Under the pieces are notes generated by a model. The model worked only from the letters and a program-made list of their open reading frames with translations. It did no database searches and was not told the DNA's origin. Positions 14,467-23,157 of a DNA stretch of 36,862 bases are shown here, piece after piece. The stretch comes from a virus, in IMG/VR virus record IMGVR_UViG_3300035145_003810, positions 1 to 36,862 of that record. The stretch is one strand, 5' to 3'. Within the stretch, counting starts at the first letter, position 1; each line of letters opens with the position of its first letter. Position numbers and translations under genes: made by a program.

Positions 14467-15990
14467 TTATTCTTCTGTAGGCTCATCAGGATATTCTGCC
14501 TTTTCAGCCTCTATTTGTTCTTTCATTTCTTTCATTTCTTCTTCGCTCATTTGCAAAATTGAACGAATTACCCATTCTCTTGAGTAATAAACTCCAACGT
14601 GATCTTCAACGTCGCGCAATGTTTGCATTCTTTCACGAACAATCTCAGCCTCTTTGAGTTCTTCAAAATAATTGTCTTGAACGAAGTCGTAACGAATAAG
14701 ATTACGAATTTGTTTAAATTCTTCAGGTGTCATAATACCTTTAAGAACAATTTGCTTCTCGAGCATTTGAGTAAATATCCCAGAGAAGCGAGCTCTTACA
14801 CGTTTAATGAATTTTGTAAATTTTAATTCGTCTCGAGTAATTTCTGTTGATCTACCAAAAGCATTCATTGTTTCAGGCTCGAGTCGTGTTAATGGAACTC
14901 TTAATGCTTTATACAATTTCTTTTGGAAATATAGCATATTTTCATCGGTTGTTAGTGCCGATGATGTACCGCCTGCAAGAGTATCAACTTCAGTAGATCT
15001 TTCTCCGCCACGACGTGGGAACCAAAAATCTTCTGTCATTGTCATCATTTTACGAGCATCGGTAATTTCACCGGTGGATGAATTATACTGCAACTTATTT
15101 TTATGACGAACCATCATATCACGAAGATATTGTTCTGCTTTTGATTTAGGTAGATTGCCTACATCAATATAGAATATACGACGTTCAGGGGCTCGAGTAA
15201 GAGTATAAATGACAGTTGCATCTTCGAGCATTCTTAACTGATTGAGCGGTTTGATTGCAGGATGCAAATACGATAACACAAGCGAGTTGTTTTCGTTCAT
15301 TAATCCTGAAGTGACTCGAGCAATAGAGTCCTTTGCAATCTTATAACCTGTGCTTCCTGAAGTAGATGTGGCTTTATCAGAACCAAATCCGTTTTCAGAA
15401 TACATATAATATTCGTTTCGCACTTTCTTTACAGGAATACCTGAATGAGGATCTTTTTCTTTTTTGTCAATCTCACGGATAAGTTTTAGTTTACGTGGAT
15501 CAACATAACGTACTTCAACAATACCTCGTTTAAGATCGTCGTTGTCAATAATAACATGATAGTTTAATCGACCATCAATATAAAACTTTGCAAAGATATC
15601 ATAACCTGCGTTTGAAAAGTCAAGTAAAGATAGAACTTCATCAAATTGTTCTATAAGCTTATTTTTAACTTTATCTGGTAGATCTGTATCGTCAAGTATG
15701 AGTTCTACTGACTTGTTATCGGTGTCAATACTAATAGCTTCGTTAACTACTTCATCAACACCTTGTGTAATTTCTGGCTGTTGGGCCATGATACGATATT
15801 TCGTAACAAGTTCGGACTCAGTTTTTGCCGAACCTTCCATATCCAAAAATGTGCCGTAAAAACCACCAAGGGCATTACCGACGGTAATTGCGCCTTCATC
15901 ATTAGACGGCTCGACGAAGGAGATTGGTTGCTTGTCGCCGCCAATCTCTTCTTCATCATTCCTCTTAATCTCAAAACCAAAGATTTTCAT
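14467..15990 (-). CDS. 20: Portal vertex protein (T4 gp20-like)
   Basis: A 507-residue protein that forms the dodecameric DNA gate at one head vertex and starts head assembly. Family evidence: LVTKYRIMAQQPEITQGVDEVVNEAI near the N-terminus, SNAGYDIFAKFYIDGRLNYHVIID, VRYVDPRKLKLIREI, ALTRAPERRIFYIDVGNLPK-type and DFWFPRRGGERSTEVDTLAG, RVPLTRLEPE further on; these run in the order seen in T4-like portals, and the length matches T4 (524). It is flanked by tube gp19 and the prohead slot, as in T4. The ribosome site before ATG 15990 is weak (AAGGTG at about 9 bases) and I see no TATAAATA in the 23-base gap, so it may be read from upstream late promoters. Confidence 0.94.
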   Translation of the reverse strand: MKIFGFEIKRNDEEEIGGDKQPISFVEPSNDEGAITVGNALGGFYGTFLDMEGSAKTESELVTKYRIMAQQPEITQGVDEVVNEAISIDTDNKSVELILDDTDLPDKVKNKLIEQFDEVLSLLDFSNAGYDIFAKFYIDGRLNYHVIIDNDDLKRGIVEVRYVDPRKLKLIREIDKKEKDPHSGIPVKKVRNEYYMYSENGFGSDKATSTSGSTGYKIAKDSIARVTSGLMNENNSLVLSYLHPAIKPLNQLRMLEDATVIYTLTRAPERRIFYIDVGNLPKSKAEQYLRDMMVRHKNKLQYNSSTGEITDARKMMTMTEDFWFPRRGGERSTEVDTLAGGTSSALTTDENMLYFQKKLYKALRVPLTRLEPETMNAFGRSTEITRDELKFTKFIKRVRARFSGIFTQMLEKQIVLKGIMTPEEFKQIRNLIRYDFVQDNYFEELKEAEIVRERMQTLRDVEDHVGVYYSREWVIRSILQMSEEEMKEMKEQIEAEKAEYPDEPTEE

Positions 15991-16013
15991 TTATTCACCT
16001 TGTTAATAATATA

Positions 16014-16547
16014 TTAGCTTGTAGGTATACCAGTCGCGCCTTCAACTCTCCACATATCGTATTGGAAGGTTACGCTAAACTCTTCAATCGTATCTTGTTG
16101 TTGCCAATCCATTGTAATACCTTCAATGGCTGTTGGGAACATTCCTTCAAATACGTAAGTTCTTAGCGAGTCTCCACTTTTGCTAAACTGTGTAATAATA
16201 CCCGTTGACTTATAGTCTTGCGGCAAACCGCGAATGTTAGAATCATGGCTGTTAATTGAATTTGACCACGCTTCCATTGCATTACGGATTGCAAAATCTT
16301 CGTCGTTGATAATTGTGACCGTCCAATCGGCAAAAGTTCTATCACCAGCATATTTGACTTCGCGACCAAAATATGGTACTACGTAACTACCAACCGTTGA
16401 CTCAGGAATTCCTGCTGAGCGAACCATGAAAGGCACTTTGAAGTCAGCACCCGGAACAACCGGGTTAGTGATTTGCACTTCGAATAGCGTAGGACGTGCA
16501 CCACCACCAACAAGCTCTGATTTGAACTGATTGATATTGAATGCCAT
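16014..16547 (-). CDS. 19: Tail tube protein (T4 gp19-like)
   Basis: A 177-residue protein that builds the inner tail tube through which DNA passes. It begins MAFNINQFKSELVGGGARPT and contains TLFEVQITNP, VPFMVRSAGIPESTVG, VPYFGREVKYAGDRTFADWTVTIINDEDFAIR and a C-terminal MDWQQQDTIEEFSVTFQYD strand pair, typical of tube proteins with a gpV-like beta-barrel fold. Length is close to T4 gp19 (163). It lies between sheath gp18 and portal gp20. ATG 16547 has AAAGGAG, and a late promoter variant is at 16570-16577. Confidence 0.93.
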   Translation of the reverse strand: MAFNINQFKSELVGGGARPTLFEVQITNPVVPGADFKVPFMVRSAGIPESTVGSYVVPYFGREVKYAGDRTFADWTVTIINDEDFAIRNAMEAWSNSINSHDSNIRGLPQDYKSTGIITQFSKSGDSLRTYVFEGMFPTAIEGITMDWQQQDTIEEFSVTFQYDMWRVEGATGIPTS

Positions 16548-16569
16548 TTTCTACTCTCCTTTTTAAATC

Positions 16570-16577
16570 TATTTATT
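16570..16577 (-). promoter_or_regulatory. Late promoter variant for the tail tube gene
   Basis: AATAAATA on the minus strand, one mismatch from TATAAATA, 22 bases before the tube start and overlapping the sheath stop. Confidence 0.6.
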
Positions 16578-18435
16578 AACTAATCTGACCAACAATTTCG
16601 TCAAACTCAATACCTGTTCTTGTTGCAACGAACGTTAGTTCAATTACGTTAATAGAACGTGCTGGTTTGATAAAGATGTTTGCACGGAATTTGTTTTGAT
16701 CTATGACTTCAGGAGTATTCACAGTTGAATCAGATACAACTCTAAAATCATTAATGCCACGTCTTCCTTGAATATCACGTAAGAAAGGTTCTACAATATT
16801 CTTAAATTGTGTCTGAGTAAACTCATCATTAAGTTCAAACAAGAACGATTCTGCAGCAGTAGCAATTGCTTTTTCCACTGCAATAAACAATCTACGAACA
16901 TTGATACGGTCAAACGCACTTGCAGTTCCTTGTCCTGTCTTATCACCAAACAACATAACTCCTTGACCAATCTGAGACATAACTGGGTTAATATCTGCTG
17001 AATACAATTGATCTCTTTGTGCTTTGCTTGGATTGAATGCTAGCTTAACAACATTCTTGATTAGACCTTTTCTAAAGCCTGCAGGTGATTCAAAAACCTC
17101 AACCCGTGAAGCCAAACCTGCCATATCTCCGTTTAGTGGTACATAACGGTATACATCGTTATATTTGTCGTAACGATATTTGTATCCGCTGTCCATAAAC
17201 CAATATGAGCTTGATTGGATTTTATTACGGTGTGCGATAACTTTAGTTAGTTTTGCATTTGTTTTTACTTCATTAACAACAGCTTCTTCTGAAGGTGATA
17301 CAAACATTACGCAGTCTTTTCTTACAGAAACAAGATTAGACAGAATGTAATTTGCTTTGTTTGCAGCATCGTCTGATTTACCAACCAATACGTGAGAAAT
17401 GTCAATTTCATTTGCATTTGCGAACGTATCGTATGCTGGTCCAATCATACCGAGAGTAACATTGTCTTCAGTTGCCGCAGCATCAGATCCACCAGTTAAA
17501 GATTCTGCTTCGTCTAATTCTGTATTTGCTGTACCGATTGGTTGTGTATTTGCAACAACAATCCAATTGGAGCTGTTCTCAATCATGGTTGCATAATAGT
17601 TTGTTCTGCCGTCATCAAGCTGTGCTGTATTTGACGTTGAAGCGTTTTCATATCTTTCAAGTACTTGACCCGTTGTACCACTTAGGGCACCATCATTATC
17701 AATAACAGCAACGTGGATATTACCGGCTGTCGGTGCACCAGAGAAAATGCTGTGATACTTCCAACGTTTTTCAATTGAAAGTTTATTAAGGTCGCTTTCG
17801 GCAAGAGTAAAGTTATTATCAAAAGCTGCAGTATATTCATAACCTACAGTCGTATTACCTTGTACGACTGGTACTTCAGCCCAAGCATTTAGTTGAAGAG
17901 ATTGATAACCAACATTATCATTACCGAAGCGGAGAAGATCGTTAGCATCAACTTCAGTAATTCTGTCAGCAGGTTCAACTTCAAAAACCAAAGCATTTGT
18001 ATTGAAAGCAAAGGTTTGTGGTACTGCGTTGTTTGAAATTTTATTCACTGGAATGGTGGCTACGGCAGCAACATCTGCTTCATAACCGGTGCTTGAACAC
18101 CAGGCAACGTCAAGGCTGTTGCCTAATTCGCCTGGATATTTTGCATTAAATACAGTTCCGGATGCTGTATTAGATGAGTCGTCGGCACGAGTAACGTATA
18201 GAGCGTTGGAATAAGCAAGGTAATCAGCTGCAACAAACCATGTTTCATAGTTTCCTGCATCTGGCTTGCCAAAACGGTCTACAAGTTGATCTTCCGATGA
18301 GATTAGTAGTGGTTCGTTCATTGGACCCCAGCGAAACAACCCAGCAATTGCTGCTGGAGGTGTTGCGATGGCCGGTACTGCCTGGGAAGCGTCCACTTCA
18401 CGAACAATAACAGAAGGACTTACGGAAAAAGCCAT
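16576..18435 (-). CDS. 18: Contractile tail sheath protein (T4 gp18-like)
   Basis: A 619-residue protein that forms the contractile sheath; contraction drives the tube into the host. The N-terminus (MAFSVSPSVIVREVDASQAV) and GPMNEPLLISSEDQLVDRFG, then the C-terminal RRLFIAVEKAIATAAESFLFE, TQTQFKNIVEPFLRDIQGRR and KPARSINVIELTFVATRTG match the sheath family; the C-terminal domain is the conserved one. Length compares with T4 (659). The middle third (about 150-330) is less conserved and faces outward in T4. ATG 18435 has AAGGAG, and a perfect late promoter lies at 18485-18492. Confidence 0.95.
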   Translation of the reverse strand: MAFSVSPSVIVREVDASQAVPAIATPPAAIAGLFRWGPMNEPLLISSEDQLVDRFGKPDAGNYETWFVAADYLAYSNALYVTRADDSSNTASGTVFNAKYPGELGNSLDVAWCSSTGYEADVAAVATIPVNKISNNAVPQTFAFNTNALVFEVEPADRITEVDANDLLRFGNDNVGYQSLQLNAWAEVPVVQGNTTVGYEYTAAFDNNFTLAESDLNKLSIEKRWKYHSIFSGAPTAGNIHVAVIDNDGALSGTTGQVLERYENASTSNTAQLDDGRTNYYATMIENSSNWIVVANTQPIGTANTELDEAESLTGGSDAAATEDNVTLGMIGPAYDTFANANEIDISHVLVGKSDDAANKANYILSNLVSVRKDCVMFVSPSEEAVVNEVKTNAKLTKVIAHRNKIQSSSYWFMDSGYKYRYDKYNDVYRYVPLNGDMAGLASRVEVFESPAGFRKGLIKNVVKLAFNPSKAQRDQLYSADINPVMSQIGQGVMLFGDKTGQGTASAFDRINVRRLFIAVEKAIATAAESFLFELNDEFTQTQFKNIVEPFLRDIQGRRGINDFRVVSDSTVNTPEVIDQNKFRANIFIKPARSINVIELTFVATRTGIEFDEIVGQIS

Positions 18436-18484
18436 ATTTTTCTCCTTTATATATTAGAAACGCGTTTAGTCATATCACTGTTTC

Positions 18485-18492
18485 TATTTATA
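18485..18492 (-). promoter_or_regulatory. T4-type late promoter for the tail sheath gene
   Basis: A perfect TATAAATA on the minus strand, 49 bases before the sheath start, in the 76-base gap after the terminase stop. Confidence 0.85.
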
Positions 18493-18511
18493 AAATAACC
18501 GATCTGCAGTG

Positions 18512-20113
18512 TTACCGCAGTACTAAGCCATCATCTTCAAAATATTCTTCACCAGTATCTATGAAACCAAAAGGAAGTAACTCTTCTTCAATCTGTTCAT
18601 CTGTTTTCTGTCTTAGCTTCGCTAATGTGTTTATATCGGATAACTCTCTAAAATAGTCTTGACCTGATAGCCAAGCAAATAATACTAAATTCATCACAAG
18701 ATCATCGTGCGCGCCTGGTTCTGCCTCATAACTGTTTCCTTTCCGCGAGAAACGAGACAATTCTTGAATTGTGTTATAATCTCGTAAGAGTATTTGATCC
18801 TGCTCGACAAGCATTTTAAGCATTTGACAGCCTTGGGATTTTACGTTACGAGTTGTTCTAATTCCATTATCAAGACGTTTTCCACCAAATCCTGAAGATA
18901 TTCTCTTTCCTTTAGCCCCAGCATTTTCGGAATATAATAAGTTTTCATAACCAAGATCCATCAATAAAACATCAGATACTTGTTCGCCAATATCGTTAAT
19001 CTCGATAAGTACCGACGCCTCATTATACATGTTACCTATTCTATATATAATAGTAGCAAAATCAACTGGTGTAACGTAATTATCTCTGAACGTACACACT
19101 TGTTGATATGGCATTTCTGTTGTGTCTATTACAGTAAATGTTGAATAGTCTAATCCTTTACCTCTTGATACGTCAACGGTCATAATATATACTCTGTCTT
19201 CCATCGGTTTCAAGTATTGACATATTCCTTCAGATTCTAAAAGTGGTTTATCATATGCAAGCTGTTTTAATTTTGCACCATTAATCAAAGTACCGCTTGA
19301 TCCTAAAAACTGACAACAGTATTCTTGATTAAATTTTTCTTCATCATAATCAAGTGCCTCAAGAGTTTCTTGCTTCCATTTTTCATCTCGACCCGGCACG
19401 TCATCCCACATAACTTCAACATATTCGTAACCGTTAGTACCTTCTTTTGCGCCTTTACAGGTTTTCCAAAAATGGTTTAAACCGTTGGGAGTTGAAGTCA
19501 TTAGAAGTTTTGTTGATTCACCAGAAGAAATTGTAGGATATACTGATGCGAAAAATTCATCGTATCCTTCAATAAATGCAACCTCGTCAAGATACAGGAA
19601 GTTAACTGATTTACCACGAATTGCACTTGATGATGTTGTACCTGCAAGAACTTGGCATCCATTTTCTAGTGCAATGTTTCCTTTATTCCATTCTTCAATC
19701 CCTTGCTGTAACCATTTAGGTAAAGCTTCATATGCCAGTTTAACACGGGCCATAACTTCACGAGCGGCGTCTCCTTTGTTTGCAAGGATTGCTACAGTTT
19801 TAAATTCGTTAAATAAAACGTAATGAAGAATAACTGCCGTTGCAGTTGTTGTCTTACCTGACTGCCGCGCGGTAAGTACTGCAACACGCCTGTGATTAGA
19901 TATTTTGTCAACGATATCTTTTTGATAGTCATACATGTCAAATGGTACAAGACCTTTATCAACATGGACAATCTTAATATATGTTTTTGCAAAGTAAATA
20001 GGATCTTGGGAGCATTTCATATACTCCTGCATTAACTCAGGAGTCCATTCTATTTGTTCACCGACGCGTTTAAGATTTGTGTTACCTAAGTAACCTTTTA
20101 TCATTTCAAACAT
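18512..20113 (-). CDS. 17: Terminase large subunit (T4 gp17-like)
   Basis: A 533-residue packaging motor with an N-terminal ATPase and a C-terminal nuclease. Walker A is TARQSGKTT (about residues 81-89) and Walker B is NFLYLDE (Asp176, catalytic Glu177). The nuclease begins IMTVDVSRGKGLDYSTF, with metal-binding Asp314, and the acidic residues in IEINDIGEQ and PGAHDDLVMNLVL are in place. I prefer ATG 20113 to GTG 20125: AAAGGTG sits at a suitable distance before it, while it would overlap GTG 20125. The gene overlaps the small-subunit stop by 8 bases. All key motifs are intact; the length is near T4 (610) but shorter. Confidence 0.95.
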   Translation of the reverse strand: MFEMIKGYLGNTNLKRVGEQIEWTPELMQEYMKCSQDPIYFAKTYIKIVHVDKGLVPFDMYDYQKDIVDKISNHRRVAVLTARQSGKTTTATAVILHYVLFNEFKTVAILANKGDAAREVMARVKLAYEALPKWLQQGIEEWNKGNIALENGCQVLAGTTSSSAIRGKSVNFLYLDEVAFIEGYDEFFASVYPTISSGESTKLLMTSTPNGLNHFWKTCKGAKEGTNGYEYVEVMWDDVPGRDEKWKQETLEALDYDEEKFNQEYCCQFLGSSGTLINGAKLKQLAYDKPLLESEGICQYLKPMEDRVYIMTVDVSRGKGLDYSTFTVIDTTEMPYQQVCTFRDNYVTPVDFATIIYRIGNMYNEASVLIEINDIGEQVSDVLLMDLGYENLLYSENAGAKGKRISSGFGGKRLDNGIRTTRNVKSQGCQMLKMLVEQDQILLRDYNTIQELSRFSRKGNSYEAEPGAHDDLVMNLVLFAWLSGQDYFRELSDINTLAKLRQKTDEQIEEELLPFGFIDTGEEYFEDDGLVLR

Positions 20114-20543
20114 CGCCTTGTTCACCTTTCATCATTTTTAGTAATTCTGCTGTAGATAGAATAAGATTGTTATTTGTCACATTTGTTTCTTTCTTTACAC
20201 CAGATTGTTCATCTTGGGCAAATTTCTTTTTCGTAGAAATATCAACATAATCTTTGTTTGCGTCAAGTAAAGTTTTCATTAGTGTAGATACAACTTCAAA
20301 AGCACGAGGAGACTCAGATTGTTTAGCAATTTCAACCATTTCTTTAACGGCATCATCACCTAATTCAATAATATTTTTAACATTAGCCCGTGCTAATTCT
20401 ATATCATTTAGGTTTTCTTCCGCTTGTGAATTGACTTCGGCCGGAAGATTTTCATTTTCTTCAATTGGCACGATTTCCGTTTTTTCTTCAACTTCACTCA
20501 AAGGTCTAATACCTAATGCCTTTGAAATATGATCATCATTCAT
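20106..20543 (-). CDS. 16: Terminase small subunit (T4 gp16-like)
   Basis: A 145-residue protein that helps gp17 begin DNA packaging. It starts MNDDHISKALGIRPLSEVEE, the usual opening of gp16 in marine T4-like phages; an upstream in-frame TTG at 20561 is less likely because ATG 20543 begins one base after the preceding gp15 stop. The middle (ELARANVKNIIELGDDAVKE, AFEVVSTLMKTLLDANKDYV) is helical as in gp16 oligomers, and the end (LILSTAELLKMMKGEQGD) is typical. Length is near T4 gp16 (164). It lies between gp15 and gp17 as in T4. Confidence 0.9.
   Translation of the reverse strand: MNDDHISKALGIRPLSEVEEKTEIVPIEENENLPAEVNSQAEENLNDIELARANVKNIIELGDDAVKEMVEIAKQSESPRAFEVVSTLMKTLLDANKDYVDISTKKKFAQDEQSGVKKETNVTNNNLILSTAELLKMMKGEQGDV
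20123..20129 (-). promoter_or_regulatory. Ribosome site choosing the gp17 ATG start
   Basis: AAAGGTG on the minus strand, 9 bases before ATG 20113. It includes the alternative GTG 20125, which would then have no free ribosome site, so ATG 20113 is preferred. Confidence 0.55.
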
Positions 20544-20544
20544 T

Positions 20545-21357
20545 TTAGGTCTCTTCGTCAAAAACTGTTATAATACCCCAGTCGTCATCAAAATCAATTT
20601 GTGAATACGGTACTGTGTTTGCTAATACTGTTGTTGGTTCGTTGTTTGCAGTTAACCCAGGTTGAACCGTTACTTTTTCAACCAATGGCGTATTTACTGG
20701 AGTGTTTACTGCAAATTTAGAATCAACAAATTTAATAATTTTTTTCGTTCTTTCAGGTCCAAAATACCAACCTTTAAGAGTAAAGTTAAGAGTATATAGA
20801 ATTGCTCTTCTTTCTGTAAAATCACCTTCATATAAGTCTTCGTTAATTACTGAATTAAGAACTATTGCAATATCAATTGGATCTAAATCTTCAATTAGTT
20901 TTGCACCAACCGTATAATCTGGCTGGAAGAACGGTACGATTTGTTCCATAAGTTTTGATGCGTCTTCTTGATATTTTGTCATAATATACAAAGAAAAATC
21001 AAGGTTATATGGTGCAGGTGAATATACAAAACTTTTTGTATCGGATGAGTCCGTACCAGCTTTGTTTTTTATTAATCGTTGAGTTGTACCAACTTTACGT
21101 TCACCATCATATGTGATAGAAGTAATTTCAAAAGACAGCCTCGGCAATGTAATTGCAGAAGGCTGATTTAGATTTGGATCTTGTGTGATACGGGCAAGTA
21201 CTTTTTGAAACGGCGCATAAGACAAAGGTACGATTATTGATTGAACAAGAGTACCTGCATTGTCCGCACGTTCAATCTTTAACTGATTAAACAGTGTTCC
21301 AAATAGTGCAACATATTTCCTTGTCGTACCGTTATAAAAGTAATTCGCAATTGCCAT
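20545..21357 (-). CDS. 15: Tail terminator / sheath stabiliser (T4 gp15-like)
   Basis: A 270-residue protein that caps the finished tail and joins it to the head. Evidence is synteny (between gp14 and gp16) plus conserved gp15-type segments: MAIANYFYNGTTRKYVALFG, VPLSYAPFQKVLARI, LPRLSFEITSITYDGERK, PYNLDFSLYIMTKYQEDA and YTLNFTLKGWYFGP. Length is almost that of T4 gp15 (272). It follows gp14 by one base. ATG 21357 has a moderate ribosome site. The C-terminus (about 215-270) is more variable. Confidence 0.92.
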   Translation of the reverse strand: MAIANYFYNGTTRKYVALFGTLFNQLKIERADNAGTLVQSIIVPLSYAPFQKVLARITQDPNLNQPSAITLPRLSFEITSITYDGERKVGTTQRLIKNKAGTDSSDTKSFVYSPAPYNLDFSLYIMTKYQEDASKLMEQIVPFFQPDYTVGAKLIEDLDPIDIAIVLNSVINEDLYEGDFTERRAILYTLNFTLKGWYFGPERTKKIIKFVDSKFAVNTPVNTPLVEKVTVQPGLTANNEPTTVLANTVPYSQIDFDDDWGIITVFDEET

Positions 21358-21358
21358 C

Positions 21359-22045
21359 TTAATCGCCTATCGTTATGTTTTCGCTAAACGGATCAATTTC
21401 CGAGAAGTCAATAATTCCATCAGCTTCTGTTTCAAAGTATACGTTCTTAGCAATTGGATCTGTATTTGCAAGCTGTGTAAGAGTCGTAACAGGAGTTGTT
21501 GCAGTAGACGAAATATCAATTCCATCAAAGTATGTATCAATATTATCTCGACCTGTCTCAAACCGCTCGCCTGAGTATTCAAACAATTCACAACGCAAGT
21601 CGTATACTTGTAATGCACCAGTTTGATAAAATACTGACTCATGTTCAACGTGCATAATTTTAAAGATTTTTTCATTTAGTGGGAAGAATATTGCATCACC
21701 TTCAAGAGGTCTAACTTTAAGTTCGTTTTCACGAGTAGCAAATCTTTCAAATGTTCTATAAGCAACAGTAAAAGTAACTTGATCTCGGATTTGCAATCCA
21801 AATCTTGATAGGAAGTCACCTTCTCCTTCAAACCCATCTACGTTCTTAACATACATTTCCATTTCGTATGTTTCGTTAAATACGCTTATATCATCTTCAT
21901 TTAGGATTTGGTCTACGTTATTAAATGATCTCGAAATATAGATATTGTCAATACCGTACATGGCTATTGACTCAATGACAAGATCGTCAATTAAGTTTTG
22001 TTCATTAAAATTATCGTAGTTTTGAAAGAACGCATTTGTTGCCAT
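21359..22045 (-). CDS. 14: Neck protein (T4 gp14-like)
   Basis: A 228-residue head-completion protein that forms the neck with gp13. It is identified by place (gp13-gp14-gp15-gp16-gp17) and by gp14-type features: MATNAFFQNYDNFNEQNLIDDLVIESIAMYG, the IYISRSFNNVDQILNED segment, SRFGLQIRDQVTFTVAYRTFE, and the IFFPLNEKIFKIMHVEHE strand region. Length compares with 256 in T4. It begins three bases after the gp13 stop, so the neck genes are probably co-translated. Confidence 0.9.
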   Translation of the reverse strand: MATNAFFQNYDNFNEQNLIDDLVIESIAMYGIDNIYISRSFNNVDQILNEDDISVFNETYEMEMYVKNVDGFEGEGDFLSRFGLQIRDQVTFTVAYRTFERFATRENELKVRPLEGDAIFFPLNEKIFKIMHVEHESVFYQTGALQVYDLRCELFEYSGERFETGRDNIDTYFDGIDISSTATTPVTTLTQLANTDPIAKNVYFETEADGIIDFSEIDPFSENITIGD

Positions 22046-22048
22046 GGT

Positions 22049-22792
22049 TTATCCAATAAAGTTGTACGTAAGTGGTTGAAGATTTTGAATTGCATCTTCT
22101 TCCATTCGTTGACGATCCTCTCGAGCTTCTTGAAGTATTTGTTCTCCATTAAACGATACACCACCGACAAGCTGCATGTTAGTAAATTTGGTAAGGTTTA
22201 AACCCCATTGTTCTCTAACAAGAACTGCTGCATAATTCTGTAGCCAACGGTCGGCCCAAACATCTTCGTACAAATCTTCGTCTACAACATCATACGCTTC
22301 AATAATGATATAATTACCAACAACCCAGCTAGATTGATCTACGTCAACATATAATTTATTCACATGTTTGTTATAACGAATTAAAGCTTTGCCAACAAGT
22401 ATTTCTTGCATAAATTCAATATGCTGCATTGTCATATAGTAATGCTGTAAACTATAACTTGTTAAATCCGTGAGGTTGTTTAAAACAAATTGATACTGTA
22501 CGTTAAACATACCTGTCCCAGTTGAGATAGATGTATCAAAATCAAATACTCTTGATATACCTAACAACTTAGTTGGTAATGTAATATATCCGTTATCTTT
22601 ATCGGCTTGAGTAATTTGGTGTTTAAGATAAACAAGTTGTGAACCGTTATAGTGATAGTCTCTCCAATAGGAAATTGCCTCATCAACACGGTCGTCAACC
22701 TGTTCATCGGAGACGTTAATCTGAATAACTGGCGCTCCGATTTTTCTTAATATATGTTCTTTAAATTCGTCTCTTGTTGTTGGTTGTGCCAT
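22049..22792 (-). CDS. 13: Neck protein (T4 gp13-like)
   Basis: A 247-residue head-completion protein acting with gp14 at the neck. It opens TTRDEFKEHILRKIGAPVIQ and INVSDEQVDDRVDEAISYW, has SLQHYYMTMQHIEFMQEILVG and YEDVWADRWLQNYAAVLVREQWG, and ends in FTNMQLVGGVSFNGEQILQEAREDRQRMEED, all in the order of gp13 in this phage group. Length compares with 309 in T4. Its ATG 22792 overlaps the TAA of the preceding gene by one base (TAATG). Confidence 0.9.
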   Translation of the reverse strand: MAQPTTRDEFKEHILRKIGAPVIQINVSDEQVDDRVDEAISYWRDYHYNGSQLVYLKHQITQADKDNGYITLPTKLLGISRVFDFDTSISTGTGMFNVQYQFVLNNLTDLTSYSLQHYYMTMQHIEFMQEILVGKALIRYNKHVNKLYVDVDQSSWVVGNYIIIEAYDVVDEDLYEDVWADRWLQNYAAVLVREQWGLNLTKFTNMQLVGGVSFNGEQILQEAREDRQRMEEDAIQNLQPLTYNFIG

Positions 22793-23124
22793 TATGCTAA
22801 CTCATCTTTGATGATTACTTTAATATAACCGGTATTAGGAAAGGTTTCAGACGTACCGTTTGTATATTCAACTTCAAACTCTGCATTATGCATACCTGTA
22901 TTTGCGGTATCACCGGCTTGCCAATCATACTTGACAATTCCTTTAGTGGCGTTTACAACAGCACCGGCGCCGTCAGTAATAATTGACGTTCCTTGTTCAG
23001 TTGACATATGGAACTTAATTGCTGAAGCATTTGCCATTGTTCTTGCTCGACCTCTTGCATCGGTTAAAACGGCTTCGATAGAGGGAGCAGTGTCATTCTG
23101 TTTAATATAAAAAGTCGCCGCCAT
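22792..23124 (-). CDS. BppU-N-like structural protein
   Basis: A 110-residue protein with the pattern of the N-terminal domain of phage BppU-type baseplate proteins: IKQNDTAPSIEAVLTDARGR at the start, IKFHMSTEQGTSII in the middle, then KYDWQAGDTANTGMHNAEFEVEYTNG and a final TGYIKVIIKDE strand. Such domains are small beta-sandwiches that attach receptor-binding or baseplate parts. The family call is fairly good but the virion place is unknown, since gene order puts it next to the neck genes. It has a late promoter variant at 23150-23157 and a TAATG overlap with gp13. Confidence 0.72.
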   Translation of the reverse strand: MAATFYIKQNDTAPSIEAVLTDARGRARTMANASAIKFHMSTEQGTSIITDGAGAVVNATKGIVKYDWQAGDTANTGMHNAEFEVEYTNGTSETFPNTGYIKVIIKDELA

Positions 23125-23149
23125 GTGCTTTCTCCAAGTCTTTTGTTTT

Positions 23150-23157
23150 TATTTATT
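23150..23157 (-). promoter_or_regulatory. Late promoter variant
   Basis: AATAAATA on the minus strand, one mismatch from TATAAATA, 25 bases before the BppU-like gene. Confidence 0.55.

Noticed and set aside
18436-18511. Possible terminator hairpin (CTGC...GCAG) between gp17 and gp18
   Set aside because: The stem is only four pairs with no U-tract; the gap is better explained by the late promoter at 18485-18492.
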